From: Chitinophaga oryziterrae | GTDB lineage: Bacteria; Bacteroidota; Bacteroidia; Chitinophagales; Chitinophagaceae | Reading direction: 5' to 3' | DNA: 64,000 bases | Assembly: GCF_009758125.1 (NCBI RefSeq) | Contig: NZ_WRXO01000004.1 | Coordinates: forward strand, 62,001 to 126,000 | Part shown: piece after piece, positions 18,301 to 27,000 of the stretch | Layout: every line of letters begins with the position of its first letter | How positions within the stretch are numbered: the first letter of the stretch is position 1 | The notes under the pieces: generated by a model | What the model was told of the DNA's origin: nothing | What the model saw: only the letters and a program-made list of their open reading frames with translations | Database searches by the model: none | Position numbers and translations under genes: made by a program

Positions 18301-19655
18301 TTCTTTCCAAGCTCTTCTTTGAACATGTCATTGTACCATTCTACGGATTCATTCAGCTTTGTCACGTTTATAGAAACTGCTTGTAATTTAGGCCCCTTTT
18401 CGACTTTAACACCTCCATCCAGATCTTCCTTGTCTTCAAGTGTTTCCTGCATGAATTCCACTCCTTTTCCTACCTCATTGAATCCCATGATAAGGTTGGG
18501 ATGCACCTCCATCAAATGGCTGGAGTGCGCCATCATATAATGCTTTTTTAATGCGCCGGTGATGGCTGATATTAAGGGGATTTTTGGGGTATAGAATGGA
18601 TCTTCCTCTTTCAGTCTCTTGAAAATATAACCAAGAGAACCGGCTGCATTCATTAATTGATTTACTTTGCTGATTTCATCATAAGAAGGCAGCTTCTCTG
18701 TAAGAGCATCCAGTACCTGCAGATAATTTATTATTTCAGGGGCGGAATATTCGATCTTTTGTTTTTTGTTGCTCACCTTAAATTTACTACCCTCGCCGTT
18801 TATTTTTTCAATGATCTCTTTGGAATTGAGACTCTTAATATGTTCAATTATTTCAGCCTCCTGCAAGCTGTTCCCTTCTCCAAAATGATTGGCATTCCAG
18901 GCGACGAATTTTAATGGTTCTTCCGGAGATTGCTGCTGAATGTCCATATCAGTATCTTCCGTGGCCCGGGTTGCCGCATTTCGTGCACGCTGGGATTTAA
19001 TATCTTCCTCTGCATATATTTTGCCCTCTTTGTTTGATGTAGCCTGCTGGTCCTCTCTTTTGCGTTTCAGGTCTTTTATTGGCTCCACTTCCTCCTGCTC
19101 ATCTCCGTCTCTTATTTTTTCCAGTTCGGATACCAGGTATTCCAACTCTTTATTTATACGCTCATCGTCATCAATAGCACCTTCTATGGAGGATATTAAA
19201 TCATCAATTGCTATATAGAATATATCCTCCTCACTAATATTGATGCAACCGTCCTCTATATCTCTTCTTCGTATAAATCTTAATAAATCTTTATGATCGA
19301 TTTCTCCGGTATTCCCCCAGTTATAAGAAGCCTTTGAAGTTGTCACTACTATCTTTTTCCGTTGCACTATGGCCTGCTTCTGCTGTACTACATGCCAGGC
19401 TTCCTGTGGCAGTTGCCGCTGCTTCGTGGAAGAACTATTATCGGGCTTTAATTGAAAGGGGGATATCATGGCATTGTCCCTTTCTTTCGGGAACATGGGT
19501 TCTTTTATATACTCTTCGGGTTCATCGGGTCCGTCTTTGAGCGCTTTTTGAATTGGCTGAACTGCCGGCCGGGATAATCCTGAAGAACTATCGTTTTGTG
19601 CGGCTGCACGGGAGGGGGTATCACTTTGTCTGGCATTTGACAGTTCAGGATTCAT
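15303..19655 (-). CDS. Multidomain putative effector: EEP domain plus ubiquitin-specific protease (deubiquitinase-like) domain
   Basis: A 1450-residue protein with no signal peptide. Residues 1-100 are disordered and resemble the N-termini of Bacteroidota DUF4157 proteins linked to contractile injection systems: ALKDGPDEPEEY, PFQLKPDNSSS and LPQEAWHVVQQKQ at about 82-94, the last being the end of DUF4157 with HEAWH changed to QEAWH. Residues about 248-766 form an endonuclease/exonuclease/phosphatase domain with FVAWNAN (Asn254/256), GFNEVG (Glu394), VHTTP (His564), GGDYY (Asp605) and FSDHVPV (His757). Residues about 1043-1357 match the C19 ubiquitin-specific protease family: NNGTDCFINAVCQLL (Cys1051), QEDSAELL, LPAVLTIALSRF, GGHYWAHR (His1309) and WNKANDENVSP (Asn/Asp 1325-1326). 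The tail is strongly acidic. I infer a toxin or effector acting in eukaryotic cells. The family matches are from motifs only. Confidence 0.85.
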   Translation of the reverse strand: MNPELSNARQSDTPSRAAAQNDSSSGLSRPAVQPIQKALKDGPDEPEEYIKEPMFPKERDNAMISPFQLKPDNSSSTKQRQLPQEAWHVVQQKQAIVQRKKIVVTTSKASYNWGNTGEIDHKDLLRFIRRRDIEDGCINISEEDIFYIAIDDLISSIEGAIDDDERINKELEYLVSELEKIRDGDEQEEVEPIKDLKRKREDQQATSNKEGKIYAEEDIKSQRARNAATRATEDTDMDIQQQSPEEPLKFVAWNANHFGEGNSLQEAEIIEHIKSLNSKEIIEKINGEGSKFKVSNKKQKIEYSAPEIINYLQVLDALTEKLPSYDEISKVNQLMNAAGSLGYIFKRLKEEDPFYTPKIPLISAITGALKKHYMMAHSSHLMEVHPNLIMGFNEVGKGVEFMQETLEDKEDLDGGVKVEKGPKLQAVSINVTKLNESVEWYNDMFKEELGKNKLAPVELKKKYTDSDYEEQFKAFKMIGMPDDLLNKSQIEYYPIVFNSGKYEYNGFIAVSGNNVETDTAEIDWTKNPYLSDYGKFRPIVVHKLLRKDKEGNTHGNGIWYGMVHTTPSGNEFDRRDIYEGQLQEALPKIKALAEADNAQLIIGGDYYIAEEALVKTPSTLKTEGNKYKNKSDNDFSRTAKEIEDNKLKSNSPVGWSDNSRSYFTGTTQGVRNLIHPESRDPYNYKGNLENEELASARSVTGTNKTDLGLQSADYFIVDPATSKTQRAAVINPVTGLPFHLESEDKELSNAWFSFSDHVPVMLIVSAEKNDKNVDNAFPSNKSYFNNTPDNLNPFDLKFLQVSNARAHAINKEVEIPAEMEDAYNSMLEKRKSGIYTDEDMTTLTKLKEAFLRQDESKESISMEMFEPYQASNAFITTILYQIWSDIYELQLDNEEQELLDFIQEARMIIKEDKINAAYSISENKDAEAASLLSKYLGGENLKEIDKLYKKEKRDKKDVTAFIQLKKKLQQDLLDKITERIGQYKKEVEKDSLFNEKDQYNNFIKNYILLGDIIGKNVIMSNDRKHENDDADDEPHGSFAQGGGIPNNGTDCFINAVCQLLSLPAYKSLHLDNTVQNFIQKVINKEEIKDTEVSTLRSHLINYKQINTENEQEDSAELLGKLMDRIDLDPERDKALLEEIQVMYKKYFKYTASNRRTILESDNNPEFQNKVKDDNPAQWIDGKNTSAPITENVLNIPVANTEGLIDWLNATKEFVFNPDYDNLKTVNWALVDGVWLSLRKVAEKTIFSYLPAVLTIALSRFNNDLTKINNPFKMPEVFELYEEGDDGIVRKKYTLKGFIYHRGKTLQGGHYWAHRKDDEGGWNKANDENVSPSDMTDKNTEGAFMHDINNGYIYTYVLSERTNVKETGEAKALAEYENSDDDEKQNENNKDEWFTNAQKNIASYKALPEKKQDKWSDQYNEDEQMDDDSVVLFDDDDFNSDEDVDAEEFSE

Positions 19656-19704
19656 TGTATAGGGAAATATTTTGTAATATAGTAAAGGAAATCAACAAAC
19701 AATA

Positions 19705-20187
19705 ATGCACACATTCACAGCTGATATAGAGATTATCGGAATAAATCCATTTGTATTTGTACCTGAAATCATTTTAACCGATATTTTTAAACAGGCAGGG
19801 AAAGACAAAGGGGCCATCCCTGTTCGTGGTGCGATCAACGATTTGCCTTATAAACAGACATTGGTAAAGTATAGTGGTTCGTGGCGACTGTATATTAATA
19901 CGTCGATGCTTAAAAATTCACCCAATAGAATAGGAGAGAGCGTACACCTGACGATTGATTTTGATCCATCAGACAGAACGATACATCCTCATCCAAAATT
20001 GGTAAAGGCACTACATGAAAACAAGCGTGCAAAAAAGATATTTGATAATTTACGTCCGTCTTTACAACTTGAAATTGTCCGGTATATAGCTCATCTGAAA
20101 ACGGAAGTGAGTGTAGATAGAAATGTGGATAATGCCATTAATTTTTTATTGGGGAAAGGTAGGTTTATAGGAAGAGATAAGCCATGA
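19705..20187 (+). CDS. DUF1905 / YdeI-OmpD-associated domain protein
   Basis: A 160-residue cytoplasmic protein. The N-terminal half (FTADIEIIGINPFVFVPE ... GAIPVRGAINDLPYKQTLVK) is the DUF1905 beta-barrel. The C-terminal half (LVKALHENKRAKKIFDNLRP, then EIVRYIAHLKT) is the helical YdeI/OmpD-associated domain, sometimes labelled bacteriocin-protection. It is transcribed divergently from the effector-like gene, with only 49 bp between the starts. That arrangement allows co-regulation, but nothing in the sequence shows an immunity role, and this family is common as an unlinked gene. Confidence 0.85.
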   Translation: MHTFTADIEIIGINPFVFVPEIILTDIFKQAGKDKGAIPVRGAINDLPYKQTLVKYSGSWRLYINTSMLKNSPNRIGESVHLTIDFDPSDRTIHPHPKLVKALHENKRAKKIFDNLRPSLQLEIVRYIAHLKTEVSVDRNVDNAINFLLGKGRFIGRDKP

Positions 20188-20200
20188 TGAATAATGCCCA

Positions 20201-20231
20201 TTAGTTTTAATAGAGTTTTGTAATATATTTG
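20201..20231 (+). promoter_or_regulatory. Putative promoter of the XRE/cupin regulator
   Basis: TTAG at 20201-20204 (one base from the -33 TTTG) and TATATTTG at 20224-20231 (exact -7 box) are spaced 19 bp apart, as in Bacteroidota sigma-A promoters. The start codon follows 6 bp after the -7 box, so the leader would be nearly absent. Confidence 0.5.
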
Positions 20232-20236
20232 CTTCC

Positions 20237-20815
20237 ATGCAAGAAGATGTTCTGATTCAGATCAGTAATCGTATAAAAGACCTTCGTCGTGAAAAGGGTA
20301 TTACAGTGCAGGAGCTGGCTGATAAAGCTGATGTAAGCAAGGGCTTGATATCACAAATAGAGAATGGTCGTACAATTCCTTCACTGATAGTACTGATCGA
20401 TATTATAAAATCTCTGGAAATTAACCTGGATAGATTCTTTAGCGAAATTACTACGAAACGTGACAAGAACCTTATCCTTGTTAAACGTAGAGAGGAATAT
20501 CAATATTTTGAAAAAGAACAGGCAGAAGGATTTCATTATCATCGCATCTTTACCCAGTCTATTAAAAATTCCACTATTGATATCGTGCTACTGGAGCTGG
20601 ATGAAAAAGCGAAGCGTCCGCTTATAAGTACAGAAGCCTATGAGTATAAGTATATTATATCAGGAAAGGCCAAATTCATTTTTGAGGACCAGGAAATCGA
20701 ATTTAATGCAGGCGACTCTATGTTATTTGATGGTCGTCTTCTTCATAGTCCCCGTAATATCGGGAAAGGCAAACTGTCCATGTTAGCCATCTATTTCTTT
20801 GAACAGGGTAAATAG
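20237..20815 (+). CDS. XRE-family transcriptional regulator with cupin sensor domain
   Basis: A 192-residue regulator. Residues about 6-66 are an XRE-type HTH (RREKGITVQELADKADVSKG then SQIENGRTIPSL). Residues about 115-188 are a cupin (EYKYIISGKAKFIFEDQEIE then FNAGDSMLFDGRLLHSPRNI). Such regulators bind small ligands in the cupin and control the adjacent genes. It heads the phosphonate-type locus, 92 bp before the hydrolase gene, and that gap carries a set of TAAAC/GTTTA half-sites that could be its operators. Repressor or activator status cannot be told. Confidence 0.92.
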   Translation: MQEDVLIQISNRIKDLRREKGITVQELADKADVSKGLISQIENGRTIPSLIVLIDIIKSLEINLDRFFSEITTKRDKNLILVKRREEYQYFEKEQAEGFHYHRIFTQSIKNSTIDIVLLELDEKAKRPLISTEAYEYKYIISGKAKFIFEDQEIEFNAGDSMLFDGRLLHSPRNIGKGKLSMLAIYFFEQGK

Positions 20816-20841
20816 CATAATCTTAAGTTAATATTGGATTT

Positions 20842-20908
20842 GTTTACTTTAGCTAAACTTTGTTTAGTATTGCTGCTCTGTATGTAGGGTAATACTAAAC
20901 AACGTTTA
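20842..20908. promoter_or_regulatory. Candidate operator cluster (GTTTA/TAAAC half-sites)
   Basis: A 12-bp perfect inverted repeat, TTGTTTAGTATT at 20860-20871 and AATACTAAACAA at 20891-20902, flanks 19 bp. Further half-sites GTTTA (20842), TAAAC (about 20854) and TAAACAACGTTTA (20896-20908, running into the hydrolase start codon) surround it. The placement between a DNA-binding regulator and its likely target fits an operator. Which protein binds is inferred. Confidence 0.5.
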
Positions 20909-21585
20909 TGGGTATAAAATTGGCCGTTTTTGACATTGCAGGCACCACTTTAAAGGATAATCACGAAGTAAGCAAGGTATTTCAGACAGCACTCAGTCAT
21001 TTTGACTATCATCTCTCCCTGGACAAGATAGACCCGCTGATGGGGTATGAAAAAGCATTTGCTATCAGGCAATTGCTGGAAGCAAACGCTCCGGAGCCAA
21101 TAGAAGAACAACTGGTAAAATCCATTCACCAGACGTTTATGGAACAGATGATGCGGTATTACGAAACGGCTGAACTGCAACCGCTGCCCAATGTGGAGGC
21201 CACCTTCAGGAAATTGCAGGAGGCAGGTATCCGCGTGGGTATAAACACCGGATTTTCCCGCAATATAGCCTCCATTATTATTGATCGCCTTCAATGGGAA
21301 AAGACACAACTGATTGATCTGCTGATAGCCTCAGACGAGGTGCCGGAAGGCCGTCCGCATCCTTATATGATCCGGTCGATGATGCATTCATTGCAGATCT
21401 CAGATCCACTGGAAGTGATGAAAGTGGGGGATACAGAAGTGGATATCAGGGAAGGACAAAATGCAGGTTGCAGGTATGTTATAGGCGTTACTACCGGCAT
21501 CTTCTCCCGCGAGGGACTGGCCTTGTATAATCCTACTCACATAATAGATGATATTGCTGATGTGGTAACAATTGCAAGCCTGTAA
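20908..21585 (+). CDS. Phosphonatase-like HAD hydrolase (TIGR03351-type)
   Basis: A 225-residue HAD-superfamily enzyme close to phosphonoacetaldehyde hydrolase (PhnX). Motif I is FDIAGTTL, with nucleophile Asp9 and Ala at the position where most HAD phosphatases have Asp, as in PhnX. The cap carries MGYEKAF, matching the PhnX MGxxK in which the lysine (Lys49 here) forms a Schiff base with the aldehyde. Motif III has EGRPHPYM and motif IV VGDTEVDIREG. It should cleave a C-P bond next to an aldehyde or ketone, releasing phosphate. In this family the hydrolase is typically next to the FAD oxidoreductase found here two genes downstream. The following gene starts 1 bp after the stop. Confidence 0.92.
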   Translation: MGIKLAVFDIAGTTLKDNHEVSKVFQTALSHFDYHLSLDKIDPLMGYEKAFAIRQLLEANAPEPIEEQLVKSIHQTFMEQMMRYYETAELQPLPNVEATFRKLQEAGIRVGINTGFSRNIASIIIDRLQWEKTQLIDLLIASDEVPEGRPHPYMIRSMMHSLQISDPLEVMKVGDTEVDIREGQNAGCRYVIGVTTGIFSREGLALYNPTHIIDDIADVVTIASL

Positions 21586-21586
21586 A

Positions 21587-22882
21587 ATGAAACAGTTATT
21601 ACGATCAGGACTCCAAAAATGGCCATATAGTGTGGTTTCCATCATTACCGCATTAGCTGCTTTCGGTGCATACACAAGTATGTATGCTTTCCGGAAAGCC
21701 TTTTCCGCAGCCACTTTCGAAGGACTACATTATCTGAATGTAGATTATAAAGTATGGCTGGTGATCTTCCAGGTAATAGGTTATACCTGCAGTAAGTTTT
21801 ACGGCATTCGTTTCATAGCTGGTATTGATGGCCGTGAAAGAGGACGTACCATATTATTCCTTATCGGGATCTCATGGTTAGCGCTGCTCTTTTTTGCGCT
21901 GGTGCCGGCACCATGGAATATCATTTTCCTTTTTGTGAATGGCTTTCCGTTAGGGATGATCTGGGGACTTGTATTTGGTTATCTGGAAGGCCGGCGTGCC
22001 ACGGAATTCATGGCTGCGGTAATGTCCGTAAGCCTCATATTTGCTTCAGGTTTTATTAAAACTGTTGGGCGTACTTTATTAAGCAATTATCACGTAAGTG
22101 AATACTGGATGCCCTTTTTAACGGGACTGCTATTCGTAATCCCCTTGGTGGTCTTTACAGGTATTCTGGACTGTCTGCCTCCGCCTTCAGAACAGGACAG
22201 GGAACTCCGGTCGGAAAGAAAGCCGATGACCGCAGCAGACCGTAGAAATTTTGTCCACGACTTTCTTCCCGGCATTATATTGATATTGATCATTTATATC
22301 CTTTTAACTGTTACCAGAGATCTGAGAGATAATTTTGAAGTAGAGATATGGAATGAACTGGGTATAAAAGACGTGCATATTTATGCTACGATCGATTCAC
22401 TGATAGCGATCGTTGTACTTGTAGCGCTTAGCCTGTTGATCCTTATCAAAAATAACTTCAATGCTTTTAAGGTCATTCATGGATTGATCATTGCAGGATG
22501 TATTTTAACCGGGGCATCTACCTGGTTGTTCACTCTTCATTATATAGACAGTATTAGCTGGATGAGTCTTGCAGGATTGGGACTGTACATGGCATATATT
22601 CCCTATAACGCTATTTTTTTTGAACGCATGATCGCCACGTTCCATTGTAAAGGAAACGTAGGCTTCATTATGTACATCGCTGATGCTGCAGGATATCTGG
22701 GTAGTGTTACCGTACTGTTGTTTAAAGAGTTTGGCGGTAGTGCGGCAATCAGCTGGAGCCATCTTTTTCAGCAAAGCCTTATCTGTATTTCTGTTGCAGG
22801 AAGCATAGCCGCTATATGCTCACTGGCTTTTTTTGTGCATAAGAAGAAAGAAGTCCCTAACATTAAAATATTACCAGTATGA
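21587..22882 (+). CDS. DUF5690 / MFS-like inner-membrane transporter
   Basis: A 431-residue protein with about 12 transmembrane segments. The ATG at 21587 directly follows the hydrolase stop codon and is preferred over an in-frame start within the hydrolase gene. The N-terminus (ALAAFGAYTSMYAFRKAFSA) is diagnostic for the Bacteroidota DUF5690 family, distantly related to the glycerol-3-phosphate/phosphonate branch of the major facilitator superfamily. Its position between two phosphonate-type enzymes with no gap suggests that it imports the aminophosphonate across the inner membrane; that role is inferred. Its stop overlaps the next start (ATGA). Confidence 0.85.
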   Translation: MKQLLRSGLQKWPYSVVSIITALAAFGAYTSMYAFRKAFSAATFEGLHYLNVDYKVWLVIFQVIGYTCSKFYGIRFIAGIDGRERGRTILFLIGISWLALLFFALVPAPWNIIFLFVNGFPLGMIWGLVFGYLEGRRATEFMAAVMSVSLIFASGFIKTVGRTLLSNYHVSEYWMPFLTGLLFVIPLVVFTGILDCLPPPSEQDRELRSERKPMTAADRRNFVHDFLPGIILILIIYILLTVTRDLRDNFEVEIWNELGIKDVHIYATIDSLIAIVVLVALSLLILIKNNFNAFKVIHGLIIAGCILTGASTWLFTLHYIDSISWMSLAGLGLYMAYIPYNAIFFERMIATFHCKGNVGFIMYIADAAGYLGSVTVLLFKEFGGSAAISWSHLFQQSLICISVAGSIAAICSLAFFVHKKKEVPNIKILPV

Positions 22883-24003
22883 AGCAAAAATCCGCCATCA
22901 TTATTGGCGCAGGTATCGTCGGCCTGGCAACGGCAAGAGCGCTTGCATCAAGAGGTTACCAGGTAACTGTTTTTGAACGCAGCGAAGAACCGGTAGGTGC
23001 ATCTATTCGTAATTTCGGTATGATATGGCCCATAGGACAACCTTCCGGTGTACAACTGGACCAGGCCATGCTTTCACGCAGTATCTGGAAAGAGATCTGT
23101 ACAGAAGCAGGTATATGGCACAGCGAAAAAGGGTCCCTGCATCTTGCTTATCATCCGGACGAATTAATGGTGATGGAAGAATTTACTGAAGCAGAAAGTA
23201 AACATAGAAATTGCAGATTACTTACTCCTGAACAAATAGTAAATATAACCGGGGCCGCTCAGCAACAAGGATTGCTGGGAGGCTTATGGAGCGGGAGTGA
23301 AATGATAGTGGAAGCCCGCACAGCCATTAAAGCAGTAGCAGGATATCTGGCAGAGAAATTTAAAGTTGAGTTCCACTATAATACGGCCATCAGTGCAGTA
23401 AATCATCCCTATGTGTCTTCCGGTAAAAGGTCCTGGCAGGCAGATGAAATATTTATCTGCAGTGGGGTAGATTTCGAAACCCTTTATCCTGAAACTTTTT
23501 TAAAAGCATCCATTACTAAATGTAAGATCCAGATGATGCGACTGGCAGCACAGCCGGATAAATGGGAGATAGGTCCTTCTCTTTGCGGTGGTCTCTCCAT
23601 GATCCATTACAGTTCCTTTAAAACGTCCTCTTCTCTTCCTGGATTAAAGGAACGATATCAGAAAGAATATCCAGCGTACATTAAATGGGGGATACATGTG
23701 ATGGTATCACAGAATGGGAATAGTGAACTGACCATCGGGGATTCGCATGAATACGGGTTAACACATGACCCTTTTGATAAGGTATTTATTAATAAACTGA
23801 TTCTGGATTATCTCAAAACCTTTGCAACTTTTAAAGATGATACCCTGATACAATCCTGGAATGGTACTTATGCAAAAATGACGAACGGAGACAGTTCGTT
23901 TATCACTACACCTGAGAGTGGGGTTACCGTTATTAACGGTATGGGCGGAGCAGGAATGACACTGTCATTCGGCATGACTGAACGCTACTTTGAAACACGT
24001 TAA
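22879..24003 (+). CDS. FAD-dependent oxidoreductase of the TIGR03364 type
   Basis: A 374-residue DAO-family flavoenzyme. The N-terminal Rossmann motif is IIIGAGIVGLATARAL, followed by VTVFERSEEPVGASIRNFGM; the ASIRNFGMIWPIGQ stretch is characteristic of the TIGR03364 clade. The C-terminus has NGMGGAGMTLSFGM, the usual FAD-binding end. This clade is known for linkage to phosphonatase-like hydrolases and is thought to deaminate an aminophosphonate to the phosphonoaldehyde that the HAD enzyme then cleaves. The 4-bp ATGA overlap with the transporter gene gives translational coupling. Exact substrate is not determinable here. Confidence 0.92.
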   Translation: MKQKSAIIIGAGIVGLATARALASRGYQVTVFERSEEPVGASIRNFGMIWPIGQPSGVQLDQAMLSRSIWKEICTEAGIWHSEKGSLHLAYHPDELMVMEEFTEAESKHRNCRLLTPEQIVNITGAAQQQGLLGGLWSGSEMIVEARTAIKAVAGYLAEKFKVEFHYNTAISAVNHPYVSSGKRSWQADEIFICSGVDFETLYPETFLKASITKCKIQMMRLAAQPDKWEIGPSLCGGLSMIHYSSFKTSSSLPGLKERYQKEYPAYIKWGIHVMVSQNGNSELTIGDSHEYGLTHDPFDKVFINKLILDYLKTFATFKDDTLIQSWNGTYAKMTNGDSSFITTPESGVTVINGMGGAGMTLSFGMTERYFETR

Positions 24004-24097
24004 GAGGAAATAACAGCCAGACATACATCATAGCCCCTGAATGGGTGCAATACTTCAACTGAAGTGTAATGGGACAACTCATCAATAAATTAAACTT

Positions 24098-27000
24098 ATG
24101 CGCACACGAATGAAATTACTGGCAGTAATACTGCTGGGCATGTTTTTATGCAAACAGGACGTTATGGCTCAGGGTAGCGGTAGCATTGCCGGAATTGTCA
24201 GGAATGAACAGAATGAGCCTTTACCGGGCGTTACGGTACAAAGCAACAAACGTATCGTAACAACAGATGCCGGCGGATCATTTTCTTTTAATGCTTTACC
24301 CGAAGGCAGTTATACCCTTTCCTTATCCTATGTCGGATATGCTAATCAGCAGTTGAACAACCTTCAGCTAAAGGCGGGTGAACAGCTTAAACTCAGTATT
24401 ACTTTAAAGCAGAAAGAGTCCGCATTGGGGGAAGTGGTAGTGACCGCACTGGGTATTAAAAGAAAAAAAGAAACGTTAGGATATGCCACTCAAAAATTAG
24501 ATGGTGCACAACTGAACGAAGCGCCGGCTACCAATTTTGTAAATGGTCTTTCCGGTAAAGTGGCGGGTGTTAACATCGTAACGACCGGCGCGCTGGGAGG
24601 CTCTTCCAGGATAACGATCAGGGGAGAAACGTCATTAAGTCTGGATAAGAATCAGCCACTATATGTTATTGATGGTGTTCCATCCGGCAATGACGGCGTT
24701 ACTAATTCCAGCGGAGGGGCAGACTATGGCAACAGCAGTGCAGAAGTCAACCCTGCTGATATTGAGTCCGTAAACGTATTGAAAGGTCCCGCAGCCGCTG
24801 CTTTATATGGTTCAAGAGGAGCGAATGGCGCGATTATTATCACCACAAAAAAAGGCAGCAGCAGAAATGGGATAGGTGTTAGTTTCAGCAGCTATTATAC
24901 CGTTGAAAAAGTAGCAAGGCTTCCTAAGTTCCAGAATAAGTTCGGACAGGGAAATAATGGCGTATACAAAGGATCTAATTTCGGTGCATCATGGTCTATC
25001 TATCCTGATGGGATAGAGGATAGTTATGATGAAAGCTGGGGACCTCGCCTTGATAATGGCACCAGTGAGGCACAGTTTGATTCTCCTACTACTAACGGCT
25101 ATCGTGGAGCTGATGTATCGATTAACAACAGGGGAGATATTATAGCCTCTCCATGGGTCTCTCATCCTGATAATATAAAAGACTTTTTCACAACTGGCCG
25201 TAAGTTTTATAATAACGTAGCATTTTCCGGTGGAAATGATAAAGGTACCTACAGGCTTTCTCTTACTTCTCTGGATGAAACAGGTGTGATCCCTAATAAT
25301 GATCTGAAGCGTTACCAGGTAAGTTTGAATAGCAGCTACAACTTAACGAAAAGAATTACATCAGGCTTTAATGTGAATTATGTGAAACAGGAAAGTGATA
25401 ACCGTCCTGATAATGGGTACGGCAGAAATACATTCATGTATTTCTTTACCTGGATGGGCAGAAATGTGAACATCAACAGCCTTAAGAATTACTGGCAGCC
25501 GGGACTTACAGGTATCCGTCAGTTCCAGTACAATTATGGGGAAAACCATAATAACCCTTTTTTCATGATGCATGAGAATACAAAAGGGCAGAATAAAGAC
25601 CGTTTATACGGTAACATCTATCTTGATTATGCAATAACAGATCATCTTAAACTTAAACTTCGTACAGCACAGGATTTTTACAATGATTTCAGACCCATGA
25701 AATGGGCGGTAAGCACCGTTGATTATGAAAGCGGACGTTATGAAGAAGTAAACCTGAAATACAGTGAAAGGAATACGGACTTCTTACTGACTTACAATAA
25801 TAATACAACATCTGCTCTTGGTTATAATATTTCAGCAGGAGGTAACCGTTTTGATCAGTCCGGAGGTTTTCAATCGGCTGCCACACCTCAGTTACTGATA
25901 CCGGGTGTGTATAATCTGGAGAATGCTGCCGGTACTAAAGAAGTATCCTCTAACCGTTCTAAAAAAAGGATCAATAGTTTGTATGCCCTGGCAAGTATCA
26001 ACTACAAAGATTACGCATATCTCGACCTGACGGCAAGGAATGACTGGTCCAGCTCATTGCCTTCTCAGAACAATTCGTATTTCTATACATCTGCCGCATT
26101 GAATACCAATCTGAGAAAATTGCTGACAATGCCGGAGTTTATCAGTAAATCTGAGTTAAGGTTAAGCTGGGCCCAGGCGGGTAATGATGCCGCTCCCTAT
26201 AATATACAGAATACTTATGGATATGGCGTACCCTGGAATGGTAATTATTCACTGACCGGGCCATCCACTTTACTGAATTCCAATCTTAAATCTGAACTGA
26301 CTACTACCTATGAGATCGGAACAGCCTTTGGTTTTCTGAACAACCGTGCAGGCATAGATTTTACGTACTATGAAAAGCGTACCAGGAACCAGATCCTCGC
26401 ACTGTCACAGGCACAAAGTTCCGGTGCTACCGCCAGGGTTATTAATGCCGGTGAAATTAAAAACAATGGTATAGAGCTGATGCTTTCCGGAACACCTGTA
26501 AGCATCCCGAATTCGTTACAGTGGAATGTAATGCTGAATTTGTCTCATAATGTTGGTAAGGTAGTGTCCCTGACAGACGATGTGAAAGAGATTGTGCAAT
26601 CAGCCCCCGGAGAGGATGCTTCCATCAGGGCTAAAGTAGGAGAGAAGATGGGCGCTATTTATGGTCCTGGTTACCAGAGAGTGGAAAGCGGTAGTATGAA
26701 AGGACAGGTGATCATCTTTTCTGACGGTGCACCACGTCCGACAAGTGAAGACATCTATCTCGGTAATCTGAATCCCGACCTGATAGCAGGTATTAACAAC
26801 CAGTTCAACTATAAAGGGTTCAGTCTGAATTTCCTCTTTGCAGGGCAGTTCGGTGGTAAATTTATTTCCCGCTTTTATAACAAGGCATCTGGAGCAGGTC
26901 AGCTGGAAGAAACCACTAAAGGAAGAGGTGCCAGAGCCGCGGGAGCAGAATATAATGCCCCTTACTACATAGAAGGAGCGGCACAGATGACAGATGGTTC

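Noticed and set aside
19705..20187. DUF1905 protein as immunity partner of the effector
   Set aside because: Adjacency alone is weak; the family is widespread without toxins, and a toxin aimed at eukaryotic ubiquitin would not need bacterial immunity.
15303..20187. A contractile injection system around the effector
   Set aside because: No sheath, tube, baseplate, spike or AAA ATPase gene lies in the window; delivery is only inferred from the N-terminal remnant.
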